Positions 1 through 9,691 of a stretch of 64,000 nt of DNA are shown piece after piece (the first letter of the stretch is position 1; every line of letters begins with the position of its first letter). Source of the DNA: an uncultured Marmoricola sp. GTDB lineage: Bacteria > Actinomycetota > Actinomycetes > Propionibacteriales > Nocardioidaceae. The DNA lies in NCBI GenBank assembly GCA_937868075.1, contig CALMLL010000121.1:1-64000 (forward strand), in the 5' to 3' direction. Position numbers and translations under genes: made by a program. The notes beneath the pieces were generated by a model. It made no database searches and was not told the origin of the DNA. It was given only the letters and a program-made list of their open reading frames with translations.

Positions 1-1
1 C

Positions 2-1543
2 GAGATGGCGCACATGTGGTTCGGCAACCTCGTCACGATGCGCTGGTGGGAGGACGCCTGGCTCAACGAATCCTTCGCCGACTACATGGGGATCCGGGTC
101 GGCGGGGAGGTCAGCGGACTCGACGTATGGACCCATGCATGTGTCGACGCGATCGCGGCCTACAAGGCCGACCGGCGACGCTCGTCCCATCCGGTGGCGC
201 CCCTGGCCGACGACGTACCGGACGTGGACGCCGCATTGGGCAACTTCGACGCCCTCACCTATCGCAAGGGCCGGGCCGCGCTGCGGCAGTTGGTCACCTG
301 GCTAGGTGACGACGCCTTCTTCGACGGGGTCAATCGCTACCTCAACGCCTTCGCTTTCGGCAACGCCAGTCTGGAGGACTTCACCTCAGCACTCGCCGAG
401 GCAGCACCCGAGCGTGACGTCCACGGCTGGGTCGCGGCGTGGCTGCGCACCACGGGGTTCGACACCCTCACCTTGGCCTACGACGACGGAGTGCCGCTCA
501 TCGTGCGCGAGGGTTCCCGGCCCCACCGGGTGAATCTCGGCGACGGTGTCTTCGTCGACATCGATAGCGACGAGCCGGTCCGGGTCCCCGAACTCTTCGG
601 AAGGCCGGTGGTGCCCAACTCTGGCGACGAGACGTACGCACGAGTCCGCTTCGATGACGACACCTGGGCGATCCGATCTCGCGAACCCTCCCCGGACCCG
701 GTAACCCGAGGGGTGGTCCTGCGCGCGGCCCTTGACCGAGTGGTCGGCGGCAAGATGGGAGCAGCCGAGTTCGTGGGGGCCTGGCTCCCGAATCGACTGC
801 GCGGCGAGGGCAACGTCGAACTCATCGACTACGCCCTCGAGGTGCTGGTCCCGCAACTCTCGGCCTGGCTGGCCCCAGAGGAAGTGCCACTGGTCAGGCA
901 GGAACTGGAGGTCCTGGGCATCGACCTGCTGGGCACCCACCCGTCGCGTTCGGTGGCCGTAACGGCGATCGGGACGATCGCCCGCCACAGCACCGAGGCC
1001 GACTCGTTGCGCGAGTTGCTGCGCCGCAACCACCTGCGCGGGATTCAACTCACCCATGACCTTCGCTGGGCGATTGTGATCAGGCTGGCCGCACTCGGTG
1101 ACCGCGAGACCCTGGCGAGGGAAGCCTCGATCGACCGGTCGTCCGAGGGCGCCCTGGCGGCGCGTCGGGCACGCGCAGCACTACCCACCGCTGACGACAA
1201 ATCCGCGGCATGGGCCGAGATGTTCGCTCCCACGGTCTCCAACCGCGAGTTCGAGGCCAGCGCTCTGGGCTTCTGGACGGCCGGTCAAGAGCACCTCGTG
1301 GCCCCCTGGATCCCGCAGTACGCGGGCGCGGCCAAAGAGTTGGCCCACCATGTCGGCCCGGGTACGACCAGGCTGATCGGATACCGCATCCCGTGGATGC
1401 CGCTACCGCTGGCGACCCTGACATCGTTGCGCGATCAACTCAGCGCCGAATGCGAGAACGATCTCCCGACGACGCTGCCGCGTCAGTGGGCAGACTCGGT
1501 GGACGACCTGGATGTGGCGATCGGAGTCCGCGCTCAGGCGTGA
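2..1543 (+). CDS. pepN: M1 family zinc aminopeptidase, C-terminal part (5' end outside window)
   Basis: Cytosolic aminopeptidase that removes N-terminal residues from peptides. The reading frame enters from the left edge: base 1 fits the last base of a His codon, followed by E-M-A-H, so the window opens inside the HEXXH zinc motif. The third zinc ligand is the Glu of W-L-N-E-S-F-A about 20 residues on. The rest is the all-alpha C-terminal half typical of PepN (ERAP1-C-like). The 513 residues present are roughly 60% of the usual 850-residue protein. The stop overlaps the convergent prs gene by 10 bp, leaving no room for an intrinsic terminator. Family assignment is secure; the start is not visible. 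Confidence 0.93.
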   Translation, partial: EMAHMWFGNLVTMRWWEDAWLNESFADYMGIRVGGEVSGLDVWTHACVDAIAAYKADRRRSSHPVAPLADDVPDVDAALGNFDALTYRKGRAALRQLVTWLGDDAFFDGVNRYLNAFAFGNASLEDFTSALAEAAPERDVHGWVAAWLRTTGFDTLTLAYDDGVPLIVREGSRPHRVNLGDGVFVDIDSDEPVRVPELFGRPVVPNSGDETYARVRFDDDTWAIRSREPSPDPVTRGVVLRAALDRVVGGKMGAAEFVGAWLPNRLRGEGNVELIDYALEVLVPQLSAWLAPEEVPLVRQELEVLGIDLLGTHPSRSVAVTAIGTIARHSTEADSLRELLRRNHLRGIQLTHDLRWAIVIRLAALGDRETLAREASIDRSSEGALAARRARAALPTADDKSAAWAEMFAPTVSNREFEASALGFWTAGQEHLVAPWIPQYAGAAKELAHHVGPGTTRLIGYRIPWMPLPLATLTSLRDQLSAECENDLPTTLPRQWADSVDDLDVAIGVRAQA

Positions 1544-2514
1544 CCGTCGAACATCTTGGTGACCGAGCCGTCTTCGAAGACCTCGCGGATCGCTCGAGAG
1601 ATCAGCGGCGCGATCGACAGGCAGGTCAGCTTGTCGAACTGTCGAGCCGGCTCGATCGGCAAAGTGTCGGTGACGATGACCTCGGTGACCGGGGAGTTGC
1701 GTAGCCGCTCGGCGGCCGGGTCCGAGAGGATCGGGTGGGTCGCAGCGATGATCACGCCGGCGGCGCCGTCCTTCATCAACGCCTCGGCGGCGTTCACGAT
1801 CGTGCCGCCGGTGTCGATCATGTCGTCGACCAGAACGCACATGCGGCCCTTGACCTCACCCACGACCCGGTTGGCCATGGTCTCGTTGGGTCGGTCGGTG
1901 CGCCGAGTCTTGTGGATGAAGGCCAGCGGGGCACCGCCCAGTTTGGCCGACCAGCGCTCGGCGACCTTGATCCGGCCAGCATCGGGTGAGACCACGGCCA
2001 GCGGCTGGTCGCCGTACTTCTCCATGACGTACTCGGCCAGGATCGGCAGCGCCATCAAGTGGTCCACCGGACCGTCGAAGAACCCCTGGATCTGGTCGGC
2101 GTGCAGGTCGACCACGATCAGTCGGTTGGCCCCGGCGGTCTTGAAGAGGTCGGCCATCAAGCGGGCCGAGATCGGCTCCCGGCCGCGGTGCTTCTTGTCC
2201 TGGCGGGCGTAGCCGTAGAACGGCAGCACGACGGTGATCCGCTTGGCCGACGCGCGCTTGAGCGCATCGACCATGATCAGGTGCTCCATGATCCATTCGT
2301 TGATGGGCGCGGTGTGGCTTTGGATGACGAAGGCGTCGCAGCCGCGCACCGACTCCTCGTAGCGCACATAGATCTCGGAGTTTGCGAACTCGTACGCCGA
2401 GGTCGGAACCAAGCCGGAGCCCAACTCCGCAGCCACCGCTTCGGCCAGCGCCGGGTGAGCCCGACCACTGAAAAGCATCAACTTCTTCTTCGTGGTCCGC
2501 TTGGTGACGCTCAC
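1534..2514 (-). CDS. prs: Ribose-phosphate pyrophosphokinase (PRPP synthetase)
   Basis: Makes 5-phosphoribosyl diphosphate from ribose 5-phosphate and ATP, feeding purine, pyrimidine, His, Trp and NAD synthesis, and in actinobacteria also decaprenyl-phosphoribose. At 326 aa it has normal length. Visible motifs are the flexible loop F-Y-G-Y-A-R-Q-D-K-K (residues 99-108), D-L-H-A-D-Q-I-Q-G-F-F (136-146) and the PRPP-binding loop D-D-M-I-D-T-G-G (230-237). The GTG start has an upstream GGAG. The gene lies 39 bp downstream of glmU on the same strand, the usual actinobacterial glmU-prs operon. It overlaps the end of pepN convergently. Confidence 0.97.
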   Translation of the reverse strand: MSVTKRTTKKKLMLFSGRAHPALAEAVAAELGSGLVPTSAYEFANSEIYVRYEESVRGCDAFVIQSHTAPINEWIMEHLIMVDALKRASAKRITVVLPFYGYARQDKKHRGREPISARLMADLFKTAGANRLIVVDLHADQIQGFFDGPVDHLMALPILAEYVMEKYGDQPLAVVSPDAGRIKVAERWSAKLGGAPLAFIHKTRRTDRPNETMANRVVGEVKGRMCVLVDDMIDTGGTIVNAAEALMKDGAAGVIIAATHPILSDPAAERLRNSPVTEVIVTDTLPIEPARQFDKLTCLSIAPLISRAIREVFEDGSVTKMFDGHA

Positions 2515-2553
2515 GTGAGGCGCGCTCCTACCTAGTGCATGGGCTCGGCGACG

Positions 2554-4023
2554 TCAGGATTCTCCCTCATCGCCAGGCTCCTCGGATACCCCGGGGTCTC
2601 CGGCCAGCGCCTCTCTGGCCGCGTCCGCGGCGGCCGTGCCTTCTCGACGCCGGAAAACCCAGCCTTCGACGAGGCGTTGCGGGCCACCGGAGACGGCCAA
2701 CGCACCGGGAGGAACACTGCGCCGGATCGTGCTGCCGGCCCCGGTCACGGCACCGTCGCCGACGGTGACGGGCGCGACGAAGACGTTGCCGGATCCAGTG
2801 CGGGCATGCCTGCCGATCACGGTGCGGTGCTTGGCCACACCGTCGTAGTTGGCGAAGATCGTTCCGGCCCCGATGTTGGTGCCCTCGCCGATCTCGGCGT
2901 CCCCGACGTACGACAGATGCGGGACCTTGGCGCCGCGACCGATCACGGCGTTCTTGGTCTCCACGAAAGCGCCGATCTTGCCGCCTGCGGCCAACGAGGT
3001 TCCCGGACGAAGGTAGGAGAAGGGGCCGACCAGGGCGTCCTCGCCGATCACCGCCAACTCCGCGTGGGTGCGGATGACCCGCGCCCCGGCGCCGACCTCG
3101 CAGTCCTTCAAGGTGGTGTCTGGGCCGATCACTGCGTCCTCGGCCACCGTCGTGGCACCGAGAAGTTGCACCCCCGGCAGCAACGTCACATCCGGCGACA
3201 AGGTGACATCCACGTCGATCCACGTGGTCGCCGGATCCATGATCGAGACACCCTCGCTCATCCAGTGGTTGAGGATGCGCGCGTTCTTCTCCGCCCCCAA
3301 CGCCGCCAATTCGGCGCGGTCGTTGGCGCCCTCGGTCTGGCGCCAGTCGTCGATGGGCACCGCACCGACACCCAATCCGGACTCCACCGCCAGGGCGACG
3401 GTGTCGGTGAGGTAGTACTCGGCCTTGTGCGGGTGCGGTTGGAGTCGGGCCAAGGCATCGGTGAGGAAGTCGGCGTCGAAGGCCAGGATCCCGGAGTTGA
3501 TCTCCCGCACCTTCGCCTCGTCTTCGGAGCACTCGCGCTCCTCGACGATCGCGGTCACTCCTCCGCCCGTGCGGATCACCCGGCCATAGCCGGTGGGGTC
3601 GTCGACCACACCGCTCAAGATCGTCATCGCGTCACCGCTGGCGTGGTGGGCGGCCACGAACTCCCGCAGGCTCTCCCCCTCCAGCAACGGGGTGTCCCCG
3701 GTGATCACCAACACGGTGCCGGTGCAGCCACCGAGGGCCTCCACCGCGACGCGTACGGCGTGACCGGTGCCCTCCTGGGTCTCCTGAACAGCCAAGGTGA
3801 CCGAGGGATCGAACTGCTGGATGTGAGCGCCGACCTGCTCGCGCTGGTGCCCCACGACCGCGACCACCCGGGTCGGCTCGACCATGCGCGCTGCGGTCAG
3901 AACGTGGCCGATCATGCTGCGCCCGGCGATGGGGTGCAGCACCTTCATCGTCTTGGACTTCATCCGGGTGCCGCCGCCTGCGGCCAACACGATCACTGTC
4001 ACGCCGGTTGAACCAGACACCAC
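2554..4023 (-). CDS. glmU: Bifunctional GlmU: GlcN-1-P N-acetyltransferase / UDP-GlcNAc pyrophosphorylase
   Basis: Catalyses the last two steps of UDP-GlcNAc synthesis for peptidoglycan and wall glycans. The N-terminal pyrophosphorylase domain carries L-A-A-G-G-G-T-R-M-K-S-K-T-M-K (residues 13-27), the nucleotide-binding signature. From about residue 255 the sequence becomes hexapeptide repeats of the left-handed beta-helix acetyltransferase. Length (489 aa) is normal for actinobacteria, with a Glu/Asp/Gly-rich tail. It starts with tandem GTG codons (4023 or 4020) behind an AGAGG; the first was chosen. prs follows in the same operon, and tRNA-Gln lies upstream on the same strand. Confidence 0.97.
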   Translation of the reverse strand: MVSGSTGVTVIVLAAGGGTRMKSKTMKVLHPIAGRSMIGHVLTAARMVEPTRVVAVVGHQREQVGAHIQQFDPSVTLAVQETQEGTGHAVRVAVEALGGCTGTVLVITGDTPLLEGESLREFVAAHHASGDAMTILSGVVDDPTGYGRVIRTGGGVTAIVEERECSEDEAKVREINSGILAFDADFLTDALARLQPHPHKAEYYLTDTVALAVESGLGVGAVPIDDWRQTEGANDRAELAALGAEKNARILNHWMSEGVSIMDPATTWIDVDVTLSPDVTLLPGVQLLGATTVAEDAVIGPDTTLKDCEVGAGARVIRTHAELAVIGEDALVGPFSYLRPGTSLAAGGKIGAFVETKNAVIGRGAKVPHLSYVGDAEIGEGTNIGAGTIFANYDGVAKHRTVIGRHARTGSGNVFVAPVTVGDGAVTGAGSTIRRSVPPGALAVSGGPQRLVEGWVFRRREGTAAADAAREALAGDPGVSEEPGDEGES

Positions 4024-4109
4024 AAGACCTCTCTTGTTGCTTCGTCGACCCGCTGACCCAGTCCCCCGAGTCTCCTGGGGTTCTCCTCGCCCCGGCTCGC
4101 TCGCTCGCT

Positions 4110-4134
4110 AACGACCCGAACACGTTCGGTCGTT
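4110..4134. terminator. Imperfect hairpin between tRNA-Gln and glmU
   Basis: Seven paired bases (AACGACC with GGTCGTT), a bulged C and three more pairs around a short loop, between GCTCGCTCGC-type runs on both sides. It sits just downstream of tRNA-Gln on the minus strand and upstream of glmU, so it may end the tRNA transcript. There is no T-tract, so this is tentative. Confidence 0.35.
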
Positions 4135-4145
4135 GCGCTCGCTCG

Positions 4146-4224
4146 CTCCCCGGGTAGGAGTCGAACCTACGTCGCTAATCCTGATTCAAAGTCAGGCGGG
4201 CCCTGCCGGCAGACCAACCGGGGA
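4146..4224 (-). tRNA. tRNA-Gln (anticodon TTG)
   Basis: On the minus strand the 7-bp acceptor TCCCCGG pairs with CCGGGGA. The anticodon stem CCTGA/TCAGG encloses loop CTTTGAA (anticodon TTG, codon CAA). The T arm GTAGG-TTCGACT-CCTAC is standard. Discriminator G, no encoded CCA. The length of 79 nt comes from a 9-nt variable region (ATTAGCGAC) and is long for a class I tRNA. The D arm GGTC/GGCC contains one G-T pair. Confidence 0.88.
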
Positions 4225-4370
4225 AAGTGCAGCCACCAAGGTTACCCTGCGCCCAGGGGTGGGTCGGCTCGCCCCGGAGGTGGTTTGGGGAGCCGCGAAA
4301 ACACCGAGGTGACACCACGCCCATGCCGGCACCACCAATCAAGCATCTCGATGTCAAGAATCTTGACGGG

Positions 4371-4376
4371 TACGAT
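4371..4376 (+). promoter_or_regulatory. -10 hexamer TACGAT of a leaderless marR transcript
   Basis: TACGAT ends exactly 6 nt before the GTG at 4383, placing transcription initiation on the start codon. It supports that start over upstream in-frame ATGs. Confidence 0.5.
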
Positions 4377-4382
4377 CAGGGG

Positions 4383-4886
4383 GTGCGCCAGGTCCAACGC
4401 TTCGACGAGGTCGACCAGTTGGTCCAGGCCTGGGCCCGCGAACGCGGCGACCTCGATCTCACCCCGGTCGAGGTCTTCAGCCGGATCACCCGCGTCGCCA
4501 AACTGCTCGACCAGGCACGCAAGCGCGCCTTCAGCGCGCACGACCTCGAGGGCTGGGAGTTCGACGTACTGGCTGCCCTGCGCAGGTCCGGGACGCCGTA
4601 CCTTCTCTCCCCCGGACGACTCACCAAGGAAACGCTGGTCACCAGCGGCACGATGACCAACCGGATCGATCGGCTCGCCACCCGTGGCTTCGTACGCCGA
4701 CAGCCCGATCCCGACGACCGACGTGGGGTCCTCGTGGCGCTGACCGACTCAGGACGAAAGCGCGTCGACGACGCGTTCGAGGAACTCCTGGAGCAAGAAC
4801 GCGCCCTGCTTGGACTGCTCAGCGCCGAGGACCGGCGCAGCCTCGCCGGCCTGTTGCGCTCCCTGATGGAGCCCTCAGCCGAGTAG
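4383..4886 (+). CDS. MarR family transcriptional regulator
   Basis: A 167-aa winged-helix DNA-binding protein. The recognition region reads T-S-G-T-M-T-N-R-I-D-R-L, followed by the beta wing R-R-Q-P-D-P-D-D-R-R-G-V-L-V-A-L-T, the classic MarR DxRG wing. The C-terminal helix forms the dimer. The frame is open further upstream, but TACGAT at 6 nt favours the GTG start. It stands alone between tRNA-Gln and the convergent ABC-F gene, overlapping the latter by 12 bp. The ligand and targets cannot be read from the sequence; autoregulation is usual for the family. Confidence 0.87.
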   Translation: MRQVQRFDEVDQLVQAWARERGDLDLTPVEVFSRITRVAKLLDQARKRAFSAHDLEGWEFDVLAALRRSGTPYLLSPGRLTKETLVTSGTMTNRIDRLATRGFVRRQPDPDDRRGVLVALTDSGRKRVDDAFEELLEQERALLGLLSAEDRRSLAGLLRSLMEPSAE

Positions 4887-6653
4887 TTCTCCAGCCGCCA
4901 GCCACTCGGTCTCCAGGGCATCACGTTCTGCCTCCACGGCTCGCAGTTGCTCAGCCAGATCCGCCAGTCGCTGATAGTCGTCGGCGTGGGCGGCGATCTG
5001 GTCGTTGAGGTTTGCGGCCTGCTGCTCGACTCGTTGGAGTTGGCGTTCGACTCGTTCCATGGTCTTGCGGGCCGCGCGCTCGGCGGCGCTTCCGGCCTTG
5101 GCGCGCTGAGCAGGCGGCACCGCCGGGGCGGCCGGCTCAACGAGTGCTTCGGCGGCGGCGATCTGATCACGGCGGTGCTGCAAATACTGGTCCACACCGC
5201 CGGGCAGCATCGACACCTGGCCATCACCGAGGAGCGCCCAGACCGAGTCGGTCACCCGTTCGAGGAAGTAGCGATCGTGAGAAACGACGATCAGCGTCCC
5301 GGGCCAGGAGTCCAAGAAGTCCTCCAGGACATTGAGCGTCTCGATGTCGAGGTCGTTGGTCGGCTCATCGAGAAGCAACACGTTGGGCTCGGACAACAGC
5401 AGCATCAGGAGTTGGAACCGACGCCGCTCACCGCCGGACAGGTCACCCAGGCGAGCGGTGAGCCGGTCTCCGGTGAAGCCGAACCGCTCCAGGAGTGAGG
5501 TGGCGCTTACGTCGGAGCCGTCGGCCAGACGGGTCACTCGGCGGACCCCGGTCACCGTGTCGAGCACGCGAGCGGTCGGGTCGACCGGATCCACGTGCTG
5601 GGTCAGGTGCGCCAGACTGACGGTGCGCCCTCGCTTGACGCGCCCCACGTCGGGAGCCAGGGCGCCGGAGACCAAGGAGAGCACCGAGGTCTTGCCGGCA
5701 CCGTTGACACCGACGATCCCCACCCGGTCGCCTGGGCCGAGCCGCCAGGTGGCGTGACTGAGCAGCGATCGTTCACCGCGAGTCAGATCGACGTCTTCGA
5801 GGTCGATGACGTCCTTGCCGAGACGTTGAGTAGCGAACTTCTGCAACTCCAGTCGGTCGCGGGGTTCGGGGACGTCCTCGATCAGTGCGGTGGCGGCTTC
5901 GACCCGGAACTTGGGTTTGGAGGTGCGCGCCGGTGCTCCTCGTCGCAGCCAGGCCAACTCCTTGCGCATGAGGTTGGCCCGACGCGCCTCGGTCGCCACG
6001 GCTTGCCGCTGGCGTTCGGCTTTGGCGAGCACGAAGGCGGCGTACCCACCTTCATAGGCGTCGACCTGGCCGTCATGGACCTCCCAGGTGCTCTGGCAGA
6101 CCGCGTCGAGGAACCACCGATCGTGGGTGACCACCACGACAGCGGTGTCGAGAGAGTTCACATGCTCGGCCAGCCAGGCCACCGCCTCGACGTCGAGATG
6201 GTTGGTCGGCTCGTCGAGGATCAAGAGGTCGTGGCGCTCCAGCAGAAGGGCCGCCAGCGAGCATCGTCGGCGTTCGCCGCCGGAGAGCCCGTGCACCGAG
6301 CGGTCGAGTTCGACCCCGGCCAGCAGGACCTCCACCAGGCTACGCGTGGTGCGGTCAGCGGCCCACTCGTGGTCGCTACGACCGCCGAGCACGGCTTCTC
6401 TGACGCTATGACTGTCATCGAGCGCATCGCGTTGATCCAGATACCCGATGTGGATGCCTCGTGAGCGCGACACCCGCCCGTCATCGGGCTCGACCCGCCC
6501 GGCGATGAGGTTGAGCAGGGTGGTCTTGCCATCGCCGTTGCGCCCTACGACGCCGATGCGATCGGTGTCGCTGATCCCGAGGCTGACTTCGTCGAGCAGG
6601 ATCCGCACCCCGTAGGAGATGGTCACCTTCTCCAGATTGACCAGGTTAGGCAT
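4875..6653 (-). CDS. ABC-F family ATPase (ribosome-associated type)
   Basis: Soluble tandem-ATPase protein of 592 aa without membrane segments. First Walker A G-R-N-G-D-G-K-T-T (residues 37-45), signature L-S-G-G-E-R-R-R, Walker B L-L-I-L-D-E-P-T-N-H-L-D. A linker with Arg/Lys-rich helices leads to a second cassette (G-V-N-G-A-G-K-T-S, L-S-G-G-E-R-R-R-F, L-L-L-D-E-P-T-N-D-L-D) and a C-terminal coiled coil rich in Glu/Gln/Arg, as in Uup-like ABC-F proteins. Family members bind ribosomes or nucleic acid rather than export solutes. Its ATG overlaps the stop of ispE by 8 bp, so it is the last gene of the rsmI-to-abcF operon. Exact subfamily is uncertain. Confidence 0.92.
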   Translation of the reverse strand: MPNLVNLEKVTISYGVRILLDEVSLGISDTDRIGVVGRNGDGKTTLLNLIAGRVEPDDGRVSRSRGIHIGYLDQRDALDDSHSVREAVLGGRSDHEWAADRTTRSLVEVLLAGVELDRSVHGLSGGERRRCSLAALLLERHDLLILDEPTNHLDVEAVAWLAEHVNSLDTAVVVVTHDRWFLDAVCQSTWEVHDGQVDAYEGGYAAFVLAKAERQRQAVATEARRANLMRKELAWLRRGAPARTSKPKFRVEAATALIEDVPEPRDRLELQKFATQRLGKDVIDLEDVDLTRGERSLLSHATWRLGPGDRVGIVGVNGAGKTSVLSLVSGALAPDVGRVKRGRTVSLAHLTQHVDPVDPTARVLDTVTGVRRVTRLADGSDVSATSLLERFGFTGDRLTARLGDLSGGERRRFQLLMLLLSEPNVLLLDEPTNDLDIETLNVLEDFLDSWPGTLIVVSHDRYFLERVTDSVWALLGDGQVSMLPGGVDQYLQHRRDQIAAAEALVEPAAPAVPPAQRAKAGSAAERAARKTMERVERQLQRVEQQAANLNDQIAAHADDYQRLADLAEQLRAVEAERDALETEWLAAGELLG

Positions 6654-7557
6654 AGGTCACCACGTGGGCGCCGGCTACGGGAGCGGCACAAGCAGTGACG
6701 CGTTCGTAGCCCCGCTCGGTCATGGCAAGGCGTACGTCGGCGGCGTGGCGCGCATCGCTGCAGAGGAACAGGCAGGTCGGCCCGGAGCCGGACATCAACC
6801 CCGCCAACGCACCGCAGTCACGGCCGTCGGCCAGGATCACGGCCAGGTCGGGGCGCAGGCTCAATGCCGCCGCCGTCAGATCGTTCGACAACTGTTGGGC
6901 CAACCAGCGCGGATCCCCGGCGACCAGTGCGGAGCGGAGTTCGGGCATCAGCTTCTCGGTGGCCGTGCGATCCCCGAGCAACCGGTCGAACTCGCGGTAG
7001 ACCCCGGGTGTCGACAGTCCGATCTCGGACTCGACCACGACCCACCACCAGGAGCCGTTGTCCTCCAACGGCTCGACCTGCTCCCCTCGACCCGAACCGA
7101 GGGCGGTGCCCCCAACGAGGGCGAATGGGACATCGCTGCCGAGGTCGGCGGCCAACGCCAACAGGTCGCGATCGGAGGTCTGGAGTCCCCAGAGCCGGTC
7201 GAGGGCCAGCAGGGTCGCCGCCCCGTCGGCGCTGCCCCCGGCCAGACCCGCCGCGACCGGGATCCCTTTCTCGATGCGGATAGCGGCTCGCCGGTCGATG
7301 CCGTGGAACGAGGTGAGCGCACGGCCCGCGCGCATCGCGATGTTGGTGTGGTCGGCAGGCACGTCGCTGACATCGATCCGAGGGTGCGTGCCGACCGCAA
7401 GCGACCACTCGTCGGCCTCGGCGACGCTCACGTCGTCATAGAGACCGATGGCCTGATACACCGTGGCGAGGGGGTGGAACCCGTCGGGCCGGATCGAACC
7501 CACGCCCAGATTGAGGTTGATCTTGGCGGGAGCCCGCACGGTCAGTGCAGCGCTCAT
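6646..7557 (-). CDS. ispE: 4-diphosphocytidyl-2-C-methyl-D-erythritol kinase
   Basis: GHMP kinase of the non-mevalonate (MEP) isoprenoid pathway that phosphorylates CDP-methylerythritol. The substrate motif P-A-K-I-N-L-N-L is at residues 10-17 and the ATP loop [12 protein letters not shown] at 100-111. The third GHMP motif S-G-S-G-P-T-C-L-F is near residue 265. Length 303 aa is normal. Start overlaps rsmA by 4 bp (ATGA) and the end overlaps abcF by 8 bp, indicating translational coupling. The rsmA-ispE pairing is conserved in actinobacteria. Confidence 0.97.
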   Translation of the reverse strand: MSAALTVRAPAKINLNLGVGSIRPDGFHPLATVYQAIGLYDDVSVAEADEWSLAVGTHPRIDVSDVPADHTNIAMRAGRALTSFHGIDRRAAIRIEKGIPVAAGLAGGSADGAATLLALDRLWGLQTSDRDLLALAADLGSDVPFALVGGTALGSGRGEQVEPLEDNGSWWWVVVESEIGLSTPGVYREFDRLLGDRTATEKLMPELRSALVAGDPRWLAQQLSNDLTAAALSLRPDLAVILADGRDCGALAGLMSGSGPTCLFLCSDARHAADVRLAMTERGYERVTACAAPVAGAHVVTYA

Positions 7558-8405
7558 GAGTGCAACTCCTGGGCGATCGCGGCGAACTGGTGCACATCGA
7601 GGGATTCTCCTCGCGTAGACGGGCTCACCCCGGCCGCGCGCAGCACTGTCTCCGCCCGATCCGCAGACCGGGCCAGCCCGGCGAGAGTCGAACGCAGGGT
7701 CTTTCGACGTTGGGCGAAGGCGGCGTCGATGACCGCGAAGACCTGGGCGCGGGTGGCACTCGTCACGGGTGGTTGTCTCCGGGTCAGCGAGACCAGGCCG
7801 GAGTCGACGTTGGGGGCGGGCCAGAAGACATGGCGCCCCACCGCTCCGGCGCGGCGTACGTCGGCGTACCAGGCGGCTTTGACCGACGGCACTCCGTAGA
7901 CCTTGGACCCGGGGTCGGCGGCAAGTCGGTTGGCGACCTCGGCCTGCACCATCACCAACCCACTGTTCAGGGATGGCACGGTGGCCAGCAGATGCAGCAG
8001 CACCGGGACGCTGACGTTGTAGGGGAGGTTGGCCACCAACGCGGTGGGGGCAGGGTCCGGCAGGGACTCGACGCGCTTGGCGTCGGCCTCGACGACGCGC
8101 AACCGCCCACTCGCCGAGGGGTAGAACTCAGCGATGGTCTGCGGCAACCGGGCCGCCAACACACCATCGATCTCGACCGCGGTCACGCTCGCGCAGGCGT
8201 CCAGCAGAGCCAGGGTGAGGCTGCCCAGACCCGGACCGACCTCGAGCACGACGTCGTCGGGCGACAGGTCGGCCGAGCGCACGATGCGGCGCACCGTGTT
8301 GGGGTCGATCACGAAGTTCTGGCCACGCTGTTTGGTGGGTCGCAGACCGAGCTCCCCGGCCAATGCGCGGACCTCGACCGGGCCGAGCAAGCGGGCTTCT
8401 GACAC
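7554..8405 (-). CDS. rsmA: 16S rRNA dimethyladenosine transferase RsmA/KsgA
   Basis: Dimethylates two adjacent adenines in the 3'-terminal helix of 16S rRNA during late 30S assembly. It contains G-Q-N-F-V-I-D-P (28-35), the SAM motif [10 protein letters not shown] (55-64) and catalytic motif IV N-L-P-Y-N (126-130). A C-terminal helical domain includes the usual R-R-K-T-L-R-S-T-L. Length is 283 aa. Although inside the rpf-ispE cluster, it starts at a GTG preceded at 6 nt by TAGGCT, so it probably also has its own leaderless promoter in the 15-bp gap after rpf. Confidence 0.97.
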   Translation of the reverse strand: MSEARLLGPVEVRALAGELGLRPTKQRGQNFVIDPNTVRRIVRSADLSPDDVVLEVGPGLGSLTLALLDACASVTAVEIDGVLAARLPQTIAEFYPSASGRLRVVEADAKRVESLPDPAPTALVANLPYNVSVPVLLHLLATVPSLNSGLVMVQAEVANRLAADPGSKVYGVPSVKAAWYADVRRAGAVGRHVFWPAPNVDSGLVSLTRRQPPVTSATRAQVFAVIDAAFAQRRKTLRSTLAGLARSADRAETVLRAAGVSPSTRGESLDVHQFAAIAQELHS

Positions 8406-8411
8406 CCCTGG

Positions 8412-8417
8412 AGCCTA
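8412..8417 (-). promoter_or_regulatory. -10 hexamer TAGGCT of a leaderless rsmA transcript
   Basis: TAGGCT followed by 6 nt and the GTG of rsmA, inside the rpf-rsmA gap. Confidence 0.5.
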
Positions 8418-8420
8418 GTG

Positions 8421-9584
<1,164 letters not shown>

Positions 9585-9691
9585 TCACCGCACGGTCATC
9601 GCAGACTCGTGCCACCCGTTCTCCGGCTGACAAGTCCTCGACGCTACGGGGTATGTCGGGGATTCGCCAAACCCTGGAGGGGTCGTCTACA

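Noticed and set aside
2539..4011. 490-residue open frame on the plus strand across glmU
   Set aside because: Antisense shadow of a high-GC gene; low-complexity Gly/Arg/His composition, no motif, and glmU on the other strand is unambiguous.
4091..4150. GCTCGCTCGC repeats as a CRISPR or REP array
   Set aside because: Only two short runs flanking one hairpin; no spacer-repeat periodicity.
6619..8402. Long plus-strand frames over ispE and rsmA
   Set aside because: Antisense to two secure housekeeping genes with coupled starts.
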